Assembly (NCBI GenBank): GCA_964515335.1 | Contig: CAZETS010000007.1 | Location: 1-64,000 of the forward strand | Direction of reading: 5' to 3' | DNA: 64,000 nucleotides | Source of the DNA: TMED88 sp964515335 | Lineage (GTDB): Bacteria > Myxococcota_A > UBA9160 > UBA4427 | In this document: one piece after another, positions 25,027 to 34,254 of the stretch | Layout: each line of letters begins with the position of its first letter | Numbering within the stretch: the stretch's first letter is position 1 | Made by a program: the position numbers and the translations under genes | The notes under the pieces: model-generated | What the model saw: the letters and a program-made list of their open reading frames with translations, nothing else | Database searches by the model: none | Told to the model about the DNA's origin: nothing

Positions 25027-25842
25027 TTACGCCGCCGATCCCCTGCCGTCGCCAGACCTCCGCGCGGGCTCAGCCGCCGAGGAGGGCCCCCGCTGCCGCT
25101 CCCAGAGCTTCGCGTACTTGAGGAAGACGTGGAACGCGGTGGCCACCGCGATCACCAGACCGGGCACGCCGTCGAGGAAACCTCGTCGCAGCACGTAGGC
25201 GCGCAGGAAGCGGGCAGGCGGCCGCGCGACCAGATCCCACACCCGCACCCGCCGGCCCGAGGCGTCCATCGCATCGGCCGATGCCTCGCTGAAGTGCTGG
25301 ATGCGCTCGATCTGGTCGGCGAGGTCGCGGTAGCTGTGGTGCTCGAGGGGCGTGCCGACGCGCTCCACCCGGCCGTCGACCTCGACGCGGCCGTGGGGGT
25401 CGAGGCCGACCCAGCGCGCCCGCCCACGTCGGAAGGCCCGCAGCGTCCAGTCCGGATGGAAGTCGCCGTGGCGGATCCAGCGCCCGAGGTGTCGGGTGAG
25501 CCGGTCGATCTCGACGCCGGCCACTTCCGGCCCCGCCGCCTCGATCGTCTCGCGAAGCTCGCGCGCCAGTGCCGGCGGCACGACCTCGTCCGGGTCGACG
25601 ACGAGCACCCACTCGTGCGAAGCGAGAGAGACGCAGTAGCGCTTCTGGTCGATGTCGCCCGCGTAGGGCCGCACCTCGACGCGATCGGCGTGCTCACGCG
25701 CCACCTTCTCGCTGCCGTCGGCGCTCTTCGCATCGACCACCACCACCACCTCGTCCGCGATGGCGGCGACCGCCCGAAGGCAGCGCTCGACAGCCTGCTC
25801 CTCGTTGCAGGCGAGCAAGCAGACGGAGAGCGGAACGGTCAC
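25027..25842 (-). CDS. GT2-family glycosyltransferase, WaaE/KdtX-like
   Basis: Protein of 271 aa with a GT-A fold: N-terminal SVCLLACNEEQ, then VVDAKSADGS and the catalytic DPDEVV motif near residue 90. Two C-terminal hydrophobic segments may associate with the membrane. It resembles glucosyltransferases that decorate the LPS inner core (WaaE/KdtX). It starts at a GTG overlapping the relA TGA (GTGA), so it is translationally coupled to a stringent-response gene, an unusual partner. Acceptor and sugar are not readable. Confidence 0.83.
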   Translation of the reverse strand: MTVPLSVCLLACNEEQAVERCLRAVAAIADEVVVVVDAKSADGSEKVAREHADRVEVRPYAGDIDQKRYCVSLASHEWVLVVDPDEVVPPALARELRETIEAAGPEVAGVEIDRLTRHLGRWIRHGDFHPDWTLRAFRRGRARWVGLDPHGRVEVDGRVERVGTPLEHHSYRDLADQIERIQHFSEASADAMDASGRRVRVWDLVARPPARFLRAYVLRRGFLDGVPGLVIAVATAFHVFLKYAKLWERQRGPSSAAEPARRSGDGRGSAA

Positions 25843-28016
25843 TTGCGGATGCGGTCGACGGAGACGACGCCCTTCACGCGCGAGATCTCCTTCAAGACCG
25901 CATCGAGGGTCTTCGCATTCGTGACCCAGAGCTCGAAGCTCTGCTGCGCCTGGCCCTGCTCGTCGGTGGTGACCTTCACGCCGCCGATGTTGATGCCGGC
26001 GGCGGAGATCGCGTTGGTGATCTTCGCGAGGATGCCGGGATGGTCGCGCGTGGTCGCGCGCACGCGCACCTTGCGGGGCTCGGCGCTGCGGGTGTCCCAC
26101 TCGACGTCGATACGACGAGCCGGATCGAGTTCGAAGACCCGCGGACAGCTGCGCGAGTGCACGGTCACGCCGCGGCCGCGCGTCACGAAGCCGACGACCT
26201 CGTCCCCGGGCAGCGGATCGCAACAGCCCCCGAAGCGCACCAGCACGTCGGCGAGCCCGCTCACCCGGATGCCGCTCTCGGGACCCGGCTCGCGGGGCGA
26301 GCGCTTGAAGAGCCCGAGCAGCCGCTCCTGGACCGGCACCACCTTCTCCGCCTCTTCGGCGGCTGGCGCCTCGCCCTCGCCCTTGAGCTTCTGCACCACC
26401 GAGCCCGGGACGATGCGGCCGTAGCTCACCGCCGCGTAGAGTTCCTCGCGATCGCCACCACGGATCTCGCTGCGCGCGAGCGCATCGAGATCGCCGCCCG
26501 ACTCGAGCTTCGCGAGCGAGAGGCCGGCCCGGCGCAGCTCGCGCGCGAGGATGTCGCGACCGAGCTGCCGCGACCGCTCGCGCTCGGCGGCCCGGATCGA
26601 ATGCCGGATGTGGTTGCGCGCCTTGCCGGAAACGACGAATTCGAGCCAATCCTTGCGCGGGAACTGCTGGTCGCTCGTCAGTACCTCGACGGTGTCGCCA
26701 TCCAGCAGGGTGTGCCGCAGAGGCACCATCTTGCCGTTCACCTTGGCGCCGGCGCAGTGGTTGCCCACCTCGCTGTGGATCGCGTAGGCGAAGTCGATGG
26801 CCGTTGCGCGCCGCGGCAGGTTGATGACCTCGCCGCGCGGCGTGAAGACGAAGACCTCGTCGGGGAAGAGGTCCACCTTGACGGCGTCGAGGAACTCGTG
26901 AGGATCGGCGAGGTGCGTCTGCCACTCGAGCAGCTGGCGCAGCCAGGTGAAACGCTCGTCGTCCTCATGACTTTCGCCGCTGCCCGCCTTGTACTTCCAG
27001 TGGGCCGAGATCCCGTACTCGGCATCGACGTCCATCTCGACGGTGCGGATCTGCACCTCCATCCGCTCGCCGTAGGGCCCGATCACCGTGGTGTGGAGCG
27101 AGCGGTAGCCGTTCGGCTTGGGGTTGCCGAGATAGTCCTTGAATCGCGAGGGCACCGGGCGCCAGGTGCCGTGGATCAGGCCGAGGGCCGTGTAGCAGGA
27201 CTCGTTGATGCCGTCGATCACCACCCGGAACGCGATCACGTCGTAGACCTGATCGAGGCTGACGTCCTGGGTCTCCATCTTCCTGTGGATCGAGGCCAGG
27301 TCCTTGAGGCGTCCCTTCACCTCGACGTCGAGGCCCGCCTGGGCGAGCTTCGACGAGATGATGCCGATCACCTCCTCGATGTAGGCCTCGCGCTCCTCGC
27401 GGTTGCCGGTGAGCTGGCGCTCGAGATCCTCGGCGACGTGCGGGTGGAGGGTGCGGAAGGCGAGATCCTCCAGCTCCTGCATGAGCCAGCGTATGCCCAG
27501 CCGGTGGGCGAGCGGCACGTAGATGTCGAGCGTCTCCTGTGCGATGCGCCGGCGGGAATCCTCGCTCATGAACTCGAGGGTGCGCATGTTGTGGAGGCGG
27601 TCGGCGAGCTTGATGAGCAGGATGCGGATGTCCTTCGACATCGCGAGCAGCATCTTGCGGAAGTTCTCGGCCTGGCGTTCGCGGGCACTCTTGAACTCGA
27701 TCTTGGCGATCTTCGTGAGCCCGTCGACGATGAACGCCACCTGCTCGCCGAAGAGCCGCTCGATCTCTTCGCGGGTGGTCAGCGTGTCCTCGAGGGTGTC
27801 GTGCAGCAACGCGGCCGCCACCGTCACCTCGTCCATCCGCAGGTCGACGAGCAGCCCGGCGACCTCGAGCGGATGCACCAGATAGGGCTCGCCCGAGAGC
27901 CGCTCCTGGCCCTCGTGGACCTTCGCCGAAAACACGTAGGCCTTCTGCAACAGCTCGAGGTCGAGGCTCGGGCTGTACTCGAGCATGCGATCGACGATGT
28001 CGTTGAACCGCAGCAC
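25839..28016 (-). CDS. relA: Bifunctional (p)ppGpp synthetase/hydrolase RelA/SpoT
   Basis: Protein of 725 aa with the full Rel layout: HD hydrolase domain (about 25-180; His72-Asp73 in LLHDTLED), synthetase domain (about 230-345; RFKDYLGNPKPNGYRSLH), TGS (about 385-445) and C-terminal ACT domain (about 650-725). Both enzymatic halves look intact, so it should make and degrade (p)ppGpp. The start is GTG 28016. Together with yicC-remA-gmk upstream this resembles the gmk-rpoZ-spoT neighbourhood of other proteobacteria, but with surface genes inserted and no rpoZ between. Confidence 0.93.
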   Translation of the reverse strand: MLRFNDIVDRMLEYSPSLDLELLQKAYVFSAKVHEGQERLSGEPYLVHPLEVAGLLVDLRMDEVTVAAALLHDTLEDTLTTREEIERLFGEQVAFIVDGLTKIAKIEFKSARERQAENFRKMLLAMSKDIRILLIKLADRLHNMRTLEFMSEDSRRRIAQETLDIYVPLAHRLGIRWLMQELEDLAFRTLHPHVAEDLERQLTGNREEREAYIEEVIGIISSKLAQAGLDVEVKGRLKDLASIHRKMETQDVSLDQVYDVIAFRVVIDGINESCYTALGLIHGTWRPVPSRFKDYLGNPKPNGYRSLHTTVIGPYGERMEVQIRTVEMDVDAEYGISAHWKYKAGSGESHEDDERFTWLRQLLEWQTHLADPHEFLDAVKVDLFPDEVFVFTPRGEVINLPRRATAIDFAYAIHSEVGNHCAGAKVNGKMVPLRHTLLDGDTVEVLTSDQQFPRKDWLEFVVSGKARNHIRHSIRAAERERSRQLGRDILARELRRAGLSLAKLESGGDLDALARSEIRGGDREELYAAVSYGRIVPGSVVQKLKGEGEAPAAEEAEKVVPVQERLLGLFKRSPREPGPESGIRVSGLADVLVRFGGCCDPLPGDEVVGFVTRGRGVTVHSRSCPRVFELDPARRIDVEWDTRSAEPRKVRVRATTRDHPGILAKITNAISAAGINIGGVKVTTDEQGQAQQSFELWVTNAKTLDAVLKEISRVKGVVSVDRIRK

Positions 28017-28144
28017 GGTGGGCCGGTTTCCCCTTCAAAAACGAATAGTTGACAGGAGTCTACCGGCGCCGCGGTCCACGGGCAACGATGCCGGGCCCGA
28101 AGCCGGCCGGACGCCGCTCGGCTCCCTCGGCTCTCATCGGCCGA

Positions 28145-29977
28145 TCACGCCCCGAGCCTTCGCAGCCAGGCCGCCGACGCGGCGGCGGCGACGAGGGTGC
28201 AGAAGAGGAGCGCGAGACCGCTCAGGACGTTCAGGAACTGCTGACGGGCCGGCATCTCGAACGAGAAGGGCCGGTAGTGGACGAAGTTCTCGAGATCCTC
28301 GCGCTGGTCGGTGCGGAAGTGGCCGCCGACGTCGACCCGGTTCTCCTCCGGGAACACGTAGCCGACGGGGTTCTTGATGTTGAACACGCCCTCCCGGGTG
28401 TCGTAGACCGAGCCAGGGCGCAGCTGTTTCATGGGGAAGAACTCGCTCTTGTAGCCGAAGAGGTCTTCGTCGCAGTAGAGATGCGACCCCCCGCTGGTCA
28501 TGCTGTCGTCGGCGTTCTGGAACTTGGGTCTGACCTGAAGGCGATTGGTCGCCGGGTTCTTGACGCGATGCACGTGGATGGTCTCGATGGCCGGCACCCG
28601 GCCCGTCGCCTTGACGTCCCGATGGCTCCGGGCGATCGCGTCGACGCGGTAGCGCTGATTTTCGTAGAAGGTCCTGTCCTCGGAGACCTGGCCGAAGATC
28701 AGCAGGGCCAGCCCCCCGGAAACGACGGCCCACTGCGCTCCCTCGCCCAGCTGCCGACGCTCGAGGACGAGGCAGGCGAGCAGGACGATCGGAGCAATGA
28801 AGGCGCTGTACCAGCGGAACGGCGACGACAGGGTCTCGATCAGCGGGACCTGCTTGAGGAACTCGTTCCACCCCGGGCTGAACCAGGTCAGCGCCGCCTG
28901 ACCGAGCACGATTCCGAGCACGACCGCCAGCGCGATCGATCGCCTCGCCCCCGGCCGCGCGACACCTTCCGCGAGGCGGCGCGGCGCGGCGATCAGCCAG
29001 CGGCCGGCCGCCGCCAGCAGGATCAGCGCGGGCACGACGCCGACGCCGAACTCCCACTCGTGTCTCGCCAACATCACTCCCGGATTCGCGAGCCGAGGAG
29101 TCTCGGTCTGCCAGAAGAAGAGCTTCAGGGGAACCCAGACGGTGTCCAACGGGTCGTCGAATCCGGGCAGCGGGTAGGCGCTGCGGGGCAGGTTCTCCAT
29201 CACTTCGACTGCCAGATTGACCTTCATCGCGACGAGAGCCAGGAAGACCGCGCAGAACGTGAGGAATCGCGTCCAGTGGAGGCCCCGACGCGGGTGGAAG
29301 AGCTCGATCAGGCCGATCGCGAGAGCCAGCGACATCGCCATCGGAACGACGAGATTCAGGCCACCCGAGTACACGACGTACGCGAAGCACAGCGCGGCGG
29401 CCACGGCCCGGCCCGGCTCGAAGACCCGGGGCTCCCCCACCTCCCGCTTCGCGGTCAGGAAATAGAGCATCCACGGAAGCAGCATGAACCCGTGGTACAT
29501 CAAGTGGCCGATCGTGATTCGATAGGCGTAGAAGCCGTTGAACATGAACAACGCCGCTCCCAGCAACGCCGTCGAAGGTCGACAGCGATGCGCGCGAAGC
29601 AGCACGTAGAAACCGGCAAGCCCGGCGAAGGCAAAGAGGATGAAGGCCGAGTAGACGGCCGAGAGGGGCTGCAGCCACTGGGTCAGGAACTGCGGCAGCG
29701 AGAGATACATCGACTGGGGATGGGCAAAGTACGGCACTCCGCCGCAGGCGTGCGGCGAGAACCAGGGCAGTGTCAAGAAGCCGTTCTGCTCGCTCCAGTA
29801 GAAGCCCGCCAGGACGTGAGGCATGCAGAACGTGTAGTCGCGGCACAGCGTGCCCGACTCGTTGAGGAAGAAGCGCGAGTAGAGCGCGTGATAGGCCAGA
29901 GTCAGGCCGAGGAACGACAGTACGAGCCACGAAACCTGCGATGCCGCCGCGCGCCTCCAGACCGGTCGTCGCGTCAC
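28145..29977 (-). CDS. Polytopic membrane protein, YfhO/GT-C-like
   Basis: Protein of 610 aa with about 11-13 transmembrane helices and a long extracytoplasmic segment near the C-terminus before the last helix. An early periplasmic loop after helix 1 (HALYSRFFLNESG, then FSPHACGGVPYFAHPQ) resembles GT-C and YfhO-type glycosyl-lipid-dependent transferases, but no DXD or ExD motif is decisive. It starts at GTG 29977 inside the TGA of the SGNH gene (GTGA overlap), so the two work together, probably in modifying a surface glycan or lipid. Confidence 0.7.
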   Translation of the reverse strand: MTRRPVWRRAAASQVSWLVLSFLGLTLAYHALYSRFFLNESGTLCRDYTFCMPHVLAGFYWSEQNGFLTLPWFSPHACGGVPYFAHPQSMYLSLPQFLTQWLQPLSAVYSAFILFAFAGLAGFYVLLRAHRCRPSTALLGAALFMFNGFYAYRITIGHLMYHGFMLLPWMLYFLTAKREVGEPRVFEPGRAVAAALCFAYVVYSGGLNLVVPMAMSLALAIGLIELFHPRRGLHWTRFLTFCAVFLALVAMKVNLAVEVMENLPRSAYPLPGFDDPLDTVWVPLKLFFWQTETPRLANPGVMLARHEWEFGVGVVPALILLAAAGRWLIAAPRRLAEGVARPGARRSIALAVVLGIVLGQAALTWFSPGWNEFLKQVPLIETLSSPFRWYSAFIAPIVLLACLVLERRQLGEGAQWAVVSGGLALLIFGQVSEDRTFYENQRYRVDAIARSHRDVKATGRVPAIETIHVHRVKNPATNRLQVRPKFQNADDSMTSGGSHLYCDEDLFGYKSEFFPMKQLRPGSVYDTREGVFNIKNPVGYVFPEENRVDVGGHFRTDQREDLENFVHYRPFSFEMPARQQFLNVLSGLALLFCTLVAAAASAAWLRRLGA

Positions 29978-31221
29978 GGCGCGCGTCCGCCGGCCGAAGG
30001 CGAGCGCCGCGAGACGGGATCCGCCGAGCCGGCGTGACCTGGCTGCGGCTCGGAGGTCACCGCATCGACGACGAACTCGGCAAAGAGGTCGGAGCCCCTC
30101 TGGTTCCAATGCCCGTCGACGGGCAGCCAGTGGGACCTGATCTCGCCCTCCCCCATTCCGTCGAAGATCGCAGCACCGTCGACGAAGCGCCCGCCGATGC
30201 GCGCCGCGAACCGGCGCGTGTCCAGCCGGCCTCCGCTCTCCTCACGAATGCCGGCGAGCAGGTGGTCGCGCCAGGGAATGAACACGACCCACACCGGAAT
30301 CTCGCGCTCGTCCACGAAGGCGGCGATGTCGCCGATCAGCCGCTCCCGGCCGGCCATCCTGCGCGGATGCGGGTACGGGAGGATCCGAAGCGGAGAGCCC
30401 CCCTCGCCCCGGAGGAGCCGCAGCAGGCGACTGGTCAGTTCGAGCCGAAAGGGCGCGCGGAGCGCGGACGGCACACGCCCCTGCAGCACCTGCTCGAACT
30501 CGACCGACGAGAGGATGAACGTGTGCTGACCGGGCCAGCCGTGCATGCGGGCCCGGGCCTCGTCCACGCTGCTCGGCCACGACTCGGGGTTCCAATCGCG
30601 CATCCGGGCGTAGGCGTAGTGGCGCTGCCCGCGGTGGTCCATCACGGTGAAACCACGCGCGAGGTCGTCGAAGAAGACGGCGAAAATAAGGCCGTCGATC
30701 TCGTAGCCCTCGGCATCGACGATGCGCGTCAGAACACTCCACCAGTTCGCGAGGCCCCCGCCGTCGATCGCGAAGTTGAGGAAGTGTGCAGGGCGTCCGC
30801 GCTCACGACTCAGCTCCTCGGCGCGGTCCGGCCAGTTCTGCTCCAGGAACTGTCCGGCCGTGAACGAGTCGCCGAATACCGCATAGCGGGGCTCGCCTGG
30901 CTTCGTGCGCAGTGGGCCGAAGTCGTCGCGATCGGCGAATCCCTCGGAGTTGCCGCGCAGTGTTCCGATGAACTCGAATCGATCGCCGGTCAACCTCGCC
31001 CATCGCGACGGCGTCGACGTCAGCCGATGGCCCCGCACGGCGTCGAAGTGCACCGACCGGCCCGAGTCCTCGAAGATCACCACGCTCGGCCACGGACGCC
31101 CGAGCTGCAACGACGTAGCAACGACCTCGAGCAGGACCAGGAAGCCCGCGAGGATCAGGAAGGAGAACAACAGCTTCTTCCTCGAGGAGAGCTTCGGCTT
31201 CGGGCTGGCGGGGTCCGTCAT
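29974..31221 (-). CDS. Membrane-anchored SGNH/GDSL-like hydrolase
   Basis: Protein of 415 aa with one N-terminal transmembrane helix (about 16-37) and an SGNH-hydrolase-like periplasmic domain. The nucleophile motif FGDSFTAGQ is near residue 115 and the Asp/His motif is DGHWNQRG near 370. Such proteins often act as O-acetyl esterases or transferases on polysaccharides (AlgX/AlgJ-like). It is coupled to the downstream polytopic membrane protein. The exact substrate is unknown. Confidence 0.75.
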   Translation of the reverse strand: MTDPASPKPKLSSRKKLLFSFLILAGFLVLLEVVATSLQLGRPWPSVVIFEDSGRSVHFDAVRGHRLTSTPSRWARLTGDRFEFIGTLRGNSEGFADRDDFGPLRTKPGEPRYAVFGDSFTAGQFLEQNWPDRAEELSRERGRPAHFLNFAIDGGGLANWWSVLTRIVDAEGYEIDGLIFAVFFDDLARGFTVMDHRGQRHYAYARMRDWNPESWPSSVDEARARMHGWPGQHTFILSSVEFEQVLQGRVPSALRAPFRLELTSRLLRLLRGEGGSPLRILPYPHPRRMAGRERLIGDIAAFVDEREIPVWVVFIPWRDHLLAGIREESGGRLDTRRFAARIGGRFVDGAAIFDGMGEGEIRSHWLPVDGHWNQRGSDLFAEFVVDAVTSEPQPGHAGSADPVSRRSPSAGGRAP

Positions 31222-31296
31222 CGGCCCCCCTCGACGGCGCCTGCCAGATCGCCCCGGCGAAGTCCGCCGCGGGCAATCTGCGCCCCACTGGCGGAC

Positions 31297-31965
31297 TCAG
31301 CTGCGCTGCGCGCCACCGGCCTCGCACCAGTCGCCGTACACCCGCTCGCGCGCGTGCCGGGCACCAGCCTGGTCGAGCGCCGCCTGCGAGCCGTCGCGCT
31401 CGGCGGCGATGATGCCCTGCACCGCCGCGATGGTCGCTTCGAGGTCGTCGTTGATCACCGCGTAGTCGAAGAAGCGGATCGCCTCGAGCTCGCGATCGGC
31501 GACACCGAGCCGCCGGTCTATCGCCTCGGGGCTGTCGGTGCCCCGCCCGCGCAGCCGCTGCTCGAGCACCTTCATGCTCGGCGGCAGCAGGAACACGAAC
31601 CGAGCATCGCGCCGCCGCTCGCGCAGCTGCTCGGCGCCTTGCACCTCGATCTCGAGCAGCACGTCGTGGCCGTGCTCCTCGAGCGGAACGCGCAGCGCCT
31701 CGACGCTGGTCCCGTAGTTCTCGCCGCCGTAGTTCGCGTGCTCGAGGAAGGCGCCCTGCTCGACGAGCTGCCGGAAGTCGGCGGGGGTGACGAAGTGGTA
31801 GTCGACGCCGGCGCGCTCGCCGGGCCGGGGCTTGCGGGTGGTGTGCGAGATGGAGAACTCGAGCATCGGGTCACGCTCGACACACGCCCGGCAGACCGTG
31901 GTCTTGCCGGTGCCCGACGGCGCCGCCACCACGAACGGGATGCCGATGCGTCCGCGGGAAGTCAC
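31297..31965 (-). CDS. gmk: Guanylate kinase
   Basis: Protein of 222 aa, typical length. The P-loop APSGTGKTT is at about 15-23, and the GMP-binding segment SHTTRKPRPGE with VDYHFV is intact. It phosphorylates GMP to GDP. It begins at a GTG overlapping the remA TGA (GTGA). The yicC-remA-gmk order is a conserved bacterial cluster. Confidence 0.95.
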   Translation of the reverse strand: MTSRGRIGIPFVVAAPSGTGKTTVCRACVERDPMLEFSISHTTRKPRPGERAGVDYHFVTPADFRQLVEQGAFLEHANYGGENYGTSVEALRVPLEEHGHDVLLEIEVQGAEQLRERRRDARFVFLLPPSMKVLEQRLRGRGTDSPEAIDRRLGVADRELEAIRFFDYAVINDDLEATIAAVQGIIAAERDGSQAALDQAGARHARERVYGDWCEAGGAQRS

Positions 31966-32288
31966 TCGGCGCCCGCCTCGCGCCCGGGCTCGAGGCGGGC
32001 CGCGATGGTCTCGGGATTGATCGCCGAGAGGATCACGTGATCGCTGTCGGTGACCAGGATCGAGCGCGTGCGGCGCCCCTCGGTCGCGTCCACCAGCTTG
32101 CCGGCAGCGCCCGCCTGCTCGCGCAGCCGCCGCATGGGGGAGGACCCCGGCGACACGATCGTGACCACTCGCGCGGCAGCCACCAGGTTGCCGTAGCCGA
32201 TGCTGATCAGCGTGGGGATCGCCGGCGGGAGGGCCTCGGCGGACGGGCGCGCGGCGCGGCGCGATCCCCGGGCGGTGGCGCTACTCAA
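31962..32288 (-). CDS. remA: RemA/DUF370-family protein
   Basis: Protein of 108 aa matching the small RemA family: LISIGYGNLVAAARVV, then SPMRRLREQA and the hallmark RRTRSILVTDSDHVILSAI, followed by PET. In Bacillus RemA is a DNA-binding activator of matrix genes; in Gram-negatives its role is unknown. The N-terminal 25 residues are extra. The start is read as TTG 32288, overlapping the yicC stop; no better start lies nearer the core. Confidence 0.85.
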   Translation of the reverse strand: MSSATARGSRRAARPSAEALPPAIPTLISIGYGNLVAAARVVTIVSPGSSPMRRLREQAGAAGKLVDATEGRRTRSILVTDSDHVILSAINPETIAARLEPGREAGAE

Positions 32289-33180
32289 TGTTCTGTACCT
32301 GCTCGCGGATCCGCTCGATCTCGCCCTTGAGCTCGACCACCTGGTGGGCGAGCGGCGCGTCGTTGGCCTTCGAACCGATCGTGTTCGCCTCGCGACCGAG
32401 CTCCTGCAGCAGGAAGTCGAGCCGGCGCCCCACCGGTCCCTCCCCCGGTCCGCCGGCGAGCACGCCGCGGAACTGCTCGACGTGGCTGCGCAGCCGCACC
32501 AACTCCTCCGTCACGTCGAGGCGATCGGCGGCGATCACGATTTCCTGGTGGAGCCGCGCCTCGTCGTACAAACCCGACTCCTGCGCGATCTGCTCGGTGC
32601 GCTTGCGGAGCCGCTCCCGGGCGGCCTCCACCACCTCGCCGGCGCGGGACTGAAAGTACTCGACGAGCCCGTCGATGGTGTCGAGTCGGCCGACGATCTC
32701 GCTGGCGAGCCTTGCGCCCTCTTCGGCCCGCGCGGCCAGCAGCGCATCGACGGCCGCGCCGACGCCGGCGCGCAGGCCGGCCTCGGTCTCCTCGGTCGGC
32801 AGCTCCGCGTCGGCGAGTCGCACCACCCCGGGCAGGCCGATCAGCGTCGCGACGTCGAGGTCGCTCTCGAGCCCGTGGCGATCGGCCAGACGGCGCGCGG
32901 CCTCGACGTAGCGACCCGCAGCCTGCTCGTCGACCTCGACGGTCGCCGCGCCGCCCGCGCCACCCGCCCCGTCGACCGGCGCGATCGTCACATCGACCTT
33001 GCCCCGCCCAAGACGCTCCTGGACGAGCAACTTCGCGAGCGCCTCGCAGTCGGCGAGCGCCCGCGGCAGACGCACGCGAGCATCGAGATGCCGGTGGTTG
33101 ACGCTGCGGATCTCGACATCGAAGGCGCGCCCGGCCACCTCGAAGCGCGCCCGTCCGAAGCCCGTCATGCTGTGGATCAT
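32281..33180 (-). CDS. yicC: YicC-family endoribonuclease/stress protein
   Basis: Protein of 299 aa with the family opening MIHSMTGFGRA, the SVNHRHLD motif (near 30) and the C-terminal DFLLQELGREANTIGSKA signature. YicC proteins have been linked to RNA cleavage and stationary-phase survival. I moved the start to ATG 33180, which follows GGAGG, rather than the GTG two codons earlier. It heads the yicC-remA-gmk cluster. Confidence 0.92.
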   Translation of the reverse strand: MIHSMTGFGRARFEVAGRAFDVEIRSVNHRHLDARVRLPRALADCEALAKLLVQERLGRGKVDVTIAPVDGAGGAGGAATVEVDEQAAGRYVEAARRLADRHGLESDLDVATLIGLPGVVRLADAELPTEETEAGLRAGVGAAVDALLAARAEEGARLASEIVGRLDTIDGLVEYFQSRAGEVVEAARERLRKRTEQIAQESGLYDEARLHQEIVIAADRLDVTEELVRLRSHVEQFRGVLAGGPGEGPVGRRLDFLLQELGREANTIGSKANDAPLAHQVVELKGEIERIREQVQNIE

Positions 33181-33279
33181 GCGCACCTCCGCGGCGCCCG
33201 GCCGAAGCTGCTCGCCCCGGGCGCGGCCCCAATCTTACCGACCACCCCACCCGGCGCCGCACTCGTCCCCGGACCGCCC

Positions 33280-34254
33280 TCAGTCGACGTCACCGATGGG
33301 CGCGCCGCCGCCGAGACCACGCTCGACCGGTCGCCCGGCCAGATGCCAGCGCAGCAGCGCCAGGCGCTCTGCGAGCCTCGGCCGCGCCGTCCTCGACACC
33401 GCGCTCGCTGCAGCGAGACCGACGACCACCACGGCGCCGCGCAGGGTTCGCACCGCCACCGCGACGCGCCTCGCTGCCACCCCCCGCCGCGCCTCGATGA
33501 AGTGGTACAGCGAGCGGTGGTACTCGATCCGGCTCGCCGCCGCGTCGACCCGCTTGCTGCTCGCGCCGCCCGTGTGCACGACCCGCGCCTCGGGGAGCAG
33601 CTCGACGCCATTCCCCGCACACCGGGCGCGCCAGCACAGATCGGTCTCCTCCAGGTAGAAGAAGTAGTCCTCCGCGAAGCCGCCGAGCGAATCGAACACG
33701 CGCCGCCGCACGAAGAGCGCCGCACCCCGCAGCGCCTCGACGGCCCGCGGCGCAAGATCGTCCGCCGGCTTCGCCGCGCGTCGCCAGCCCTGGCGGGAGC
33801 CCCGCAACCAGCCGGGAACGAATTCGTCGCGCAGCGACGGGAAGGCGTGTGCGGTTCGCTGGGGCCGGCCATCGGCGCGAACCAGCTGCGGGCTGACGAT
33901 CGCTGTCTTCGGGTGGGTGGCGAGGTGGCGCCACGCCGCCCCCAGCGCCGCCGCGTCGACGCGGGCGTCGCTGTTCAGGAAGAGCACCACCTCGCCGCGC
34001 GCCTCGACGGCGCCGGCATTGGCCCCCTTCGCGAAACCCAGGTTCCGCGGCAGCGCGACGATCTCGGCGTCCGGGACGGCCTCCCGCACCGCCTCTTCGG
34101 TCGCGTCGGTCGATCCATTGTCGACGACGACGAGCTGCACCGGCTCACCGACCTCGACACGAAAGGCGGCCGCCGCGCGAGCCGCCGCAGCGAGGCAAGC
34201 GAGCGTCAGCTCGCGCGTGTTCCACGACACGATGACGATCGAAAGCCCGCTCAC
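33280..34254 (-). CDS. GT2-family glycosyltransferase, rhamnosyl/surface-glycan type
   Basis: Protein of 324 aa with GT-A fold: SIVIVSWNTREL opening, VVDNGSTDAT nucleotide site, FLNSDARVD (DXD-like), and the GFAEDYFFYLEETDLCWR segment typical of rhamnosyltransferase-like GT2 enzymes. One hydrophobic helix occurs near the C-terminus. It is the last gene of a heptosyltransferase pair plus GT2 unit and starts at a GTG overlapping the waaF-like stop. Probably extends the LPS core or O-antigen. Confidence 0.85.
   Translation of the reverse strand: MSGLSIVIVSWNTRELTLACLAAAARAAAAFRVEVGEPVQLVVVDNGSTDATEEAVREAVPDAEIVALPRNLGFAKGANAGAVEARGEVVLFLNSDARVDAAALGAAWRHLATHPKTAIVSPQLVRADGRPQRTAHAFPSLRDEFVPGWLRGSRQGWRRAAKPADDLAPRAVEALRGAALFVRRRVFDSLGGFAEDYFFYLEETDLCWRARCAGNGVELLPEARVVHTGGASSKRVDAAASRIEYHRSLYHFIEARRGVAARRVAVAVRTLRGAVVVVGLAAASAVSRTARPRLAERLALLRWHLAGRPVERGLGGGAPIGDVD

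Noticed and set aside
25569..28052. 827-aa open frame on the plus strand
   Set aside because: It is the antisense of relA and the GT2 gene; the long opening results from high GC, and the sequence is His/Asp/Val/Arg-biased with no domain.
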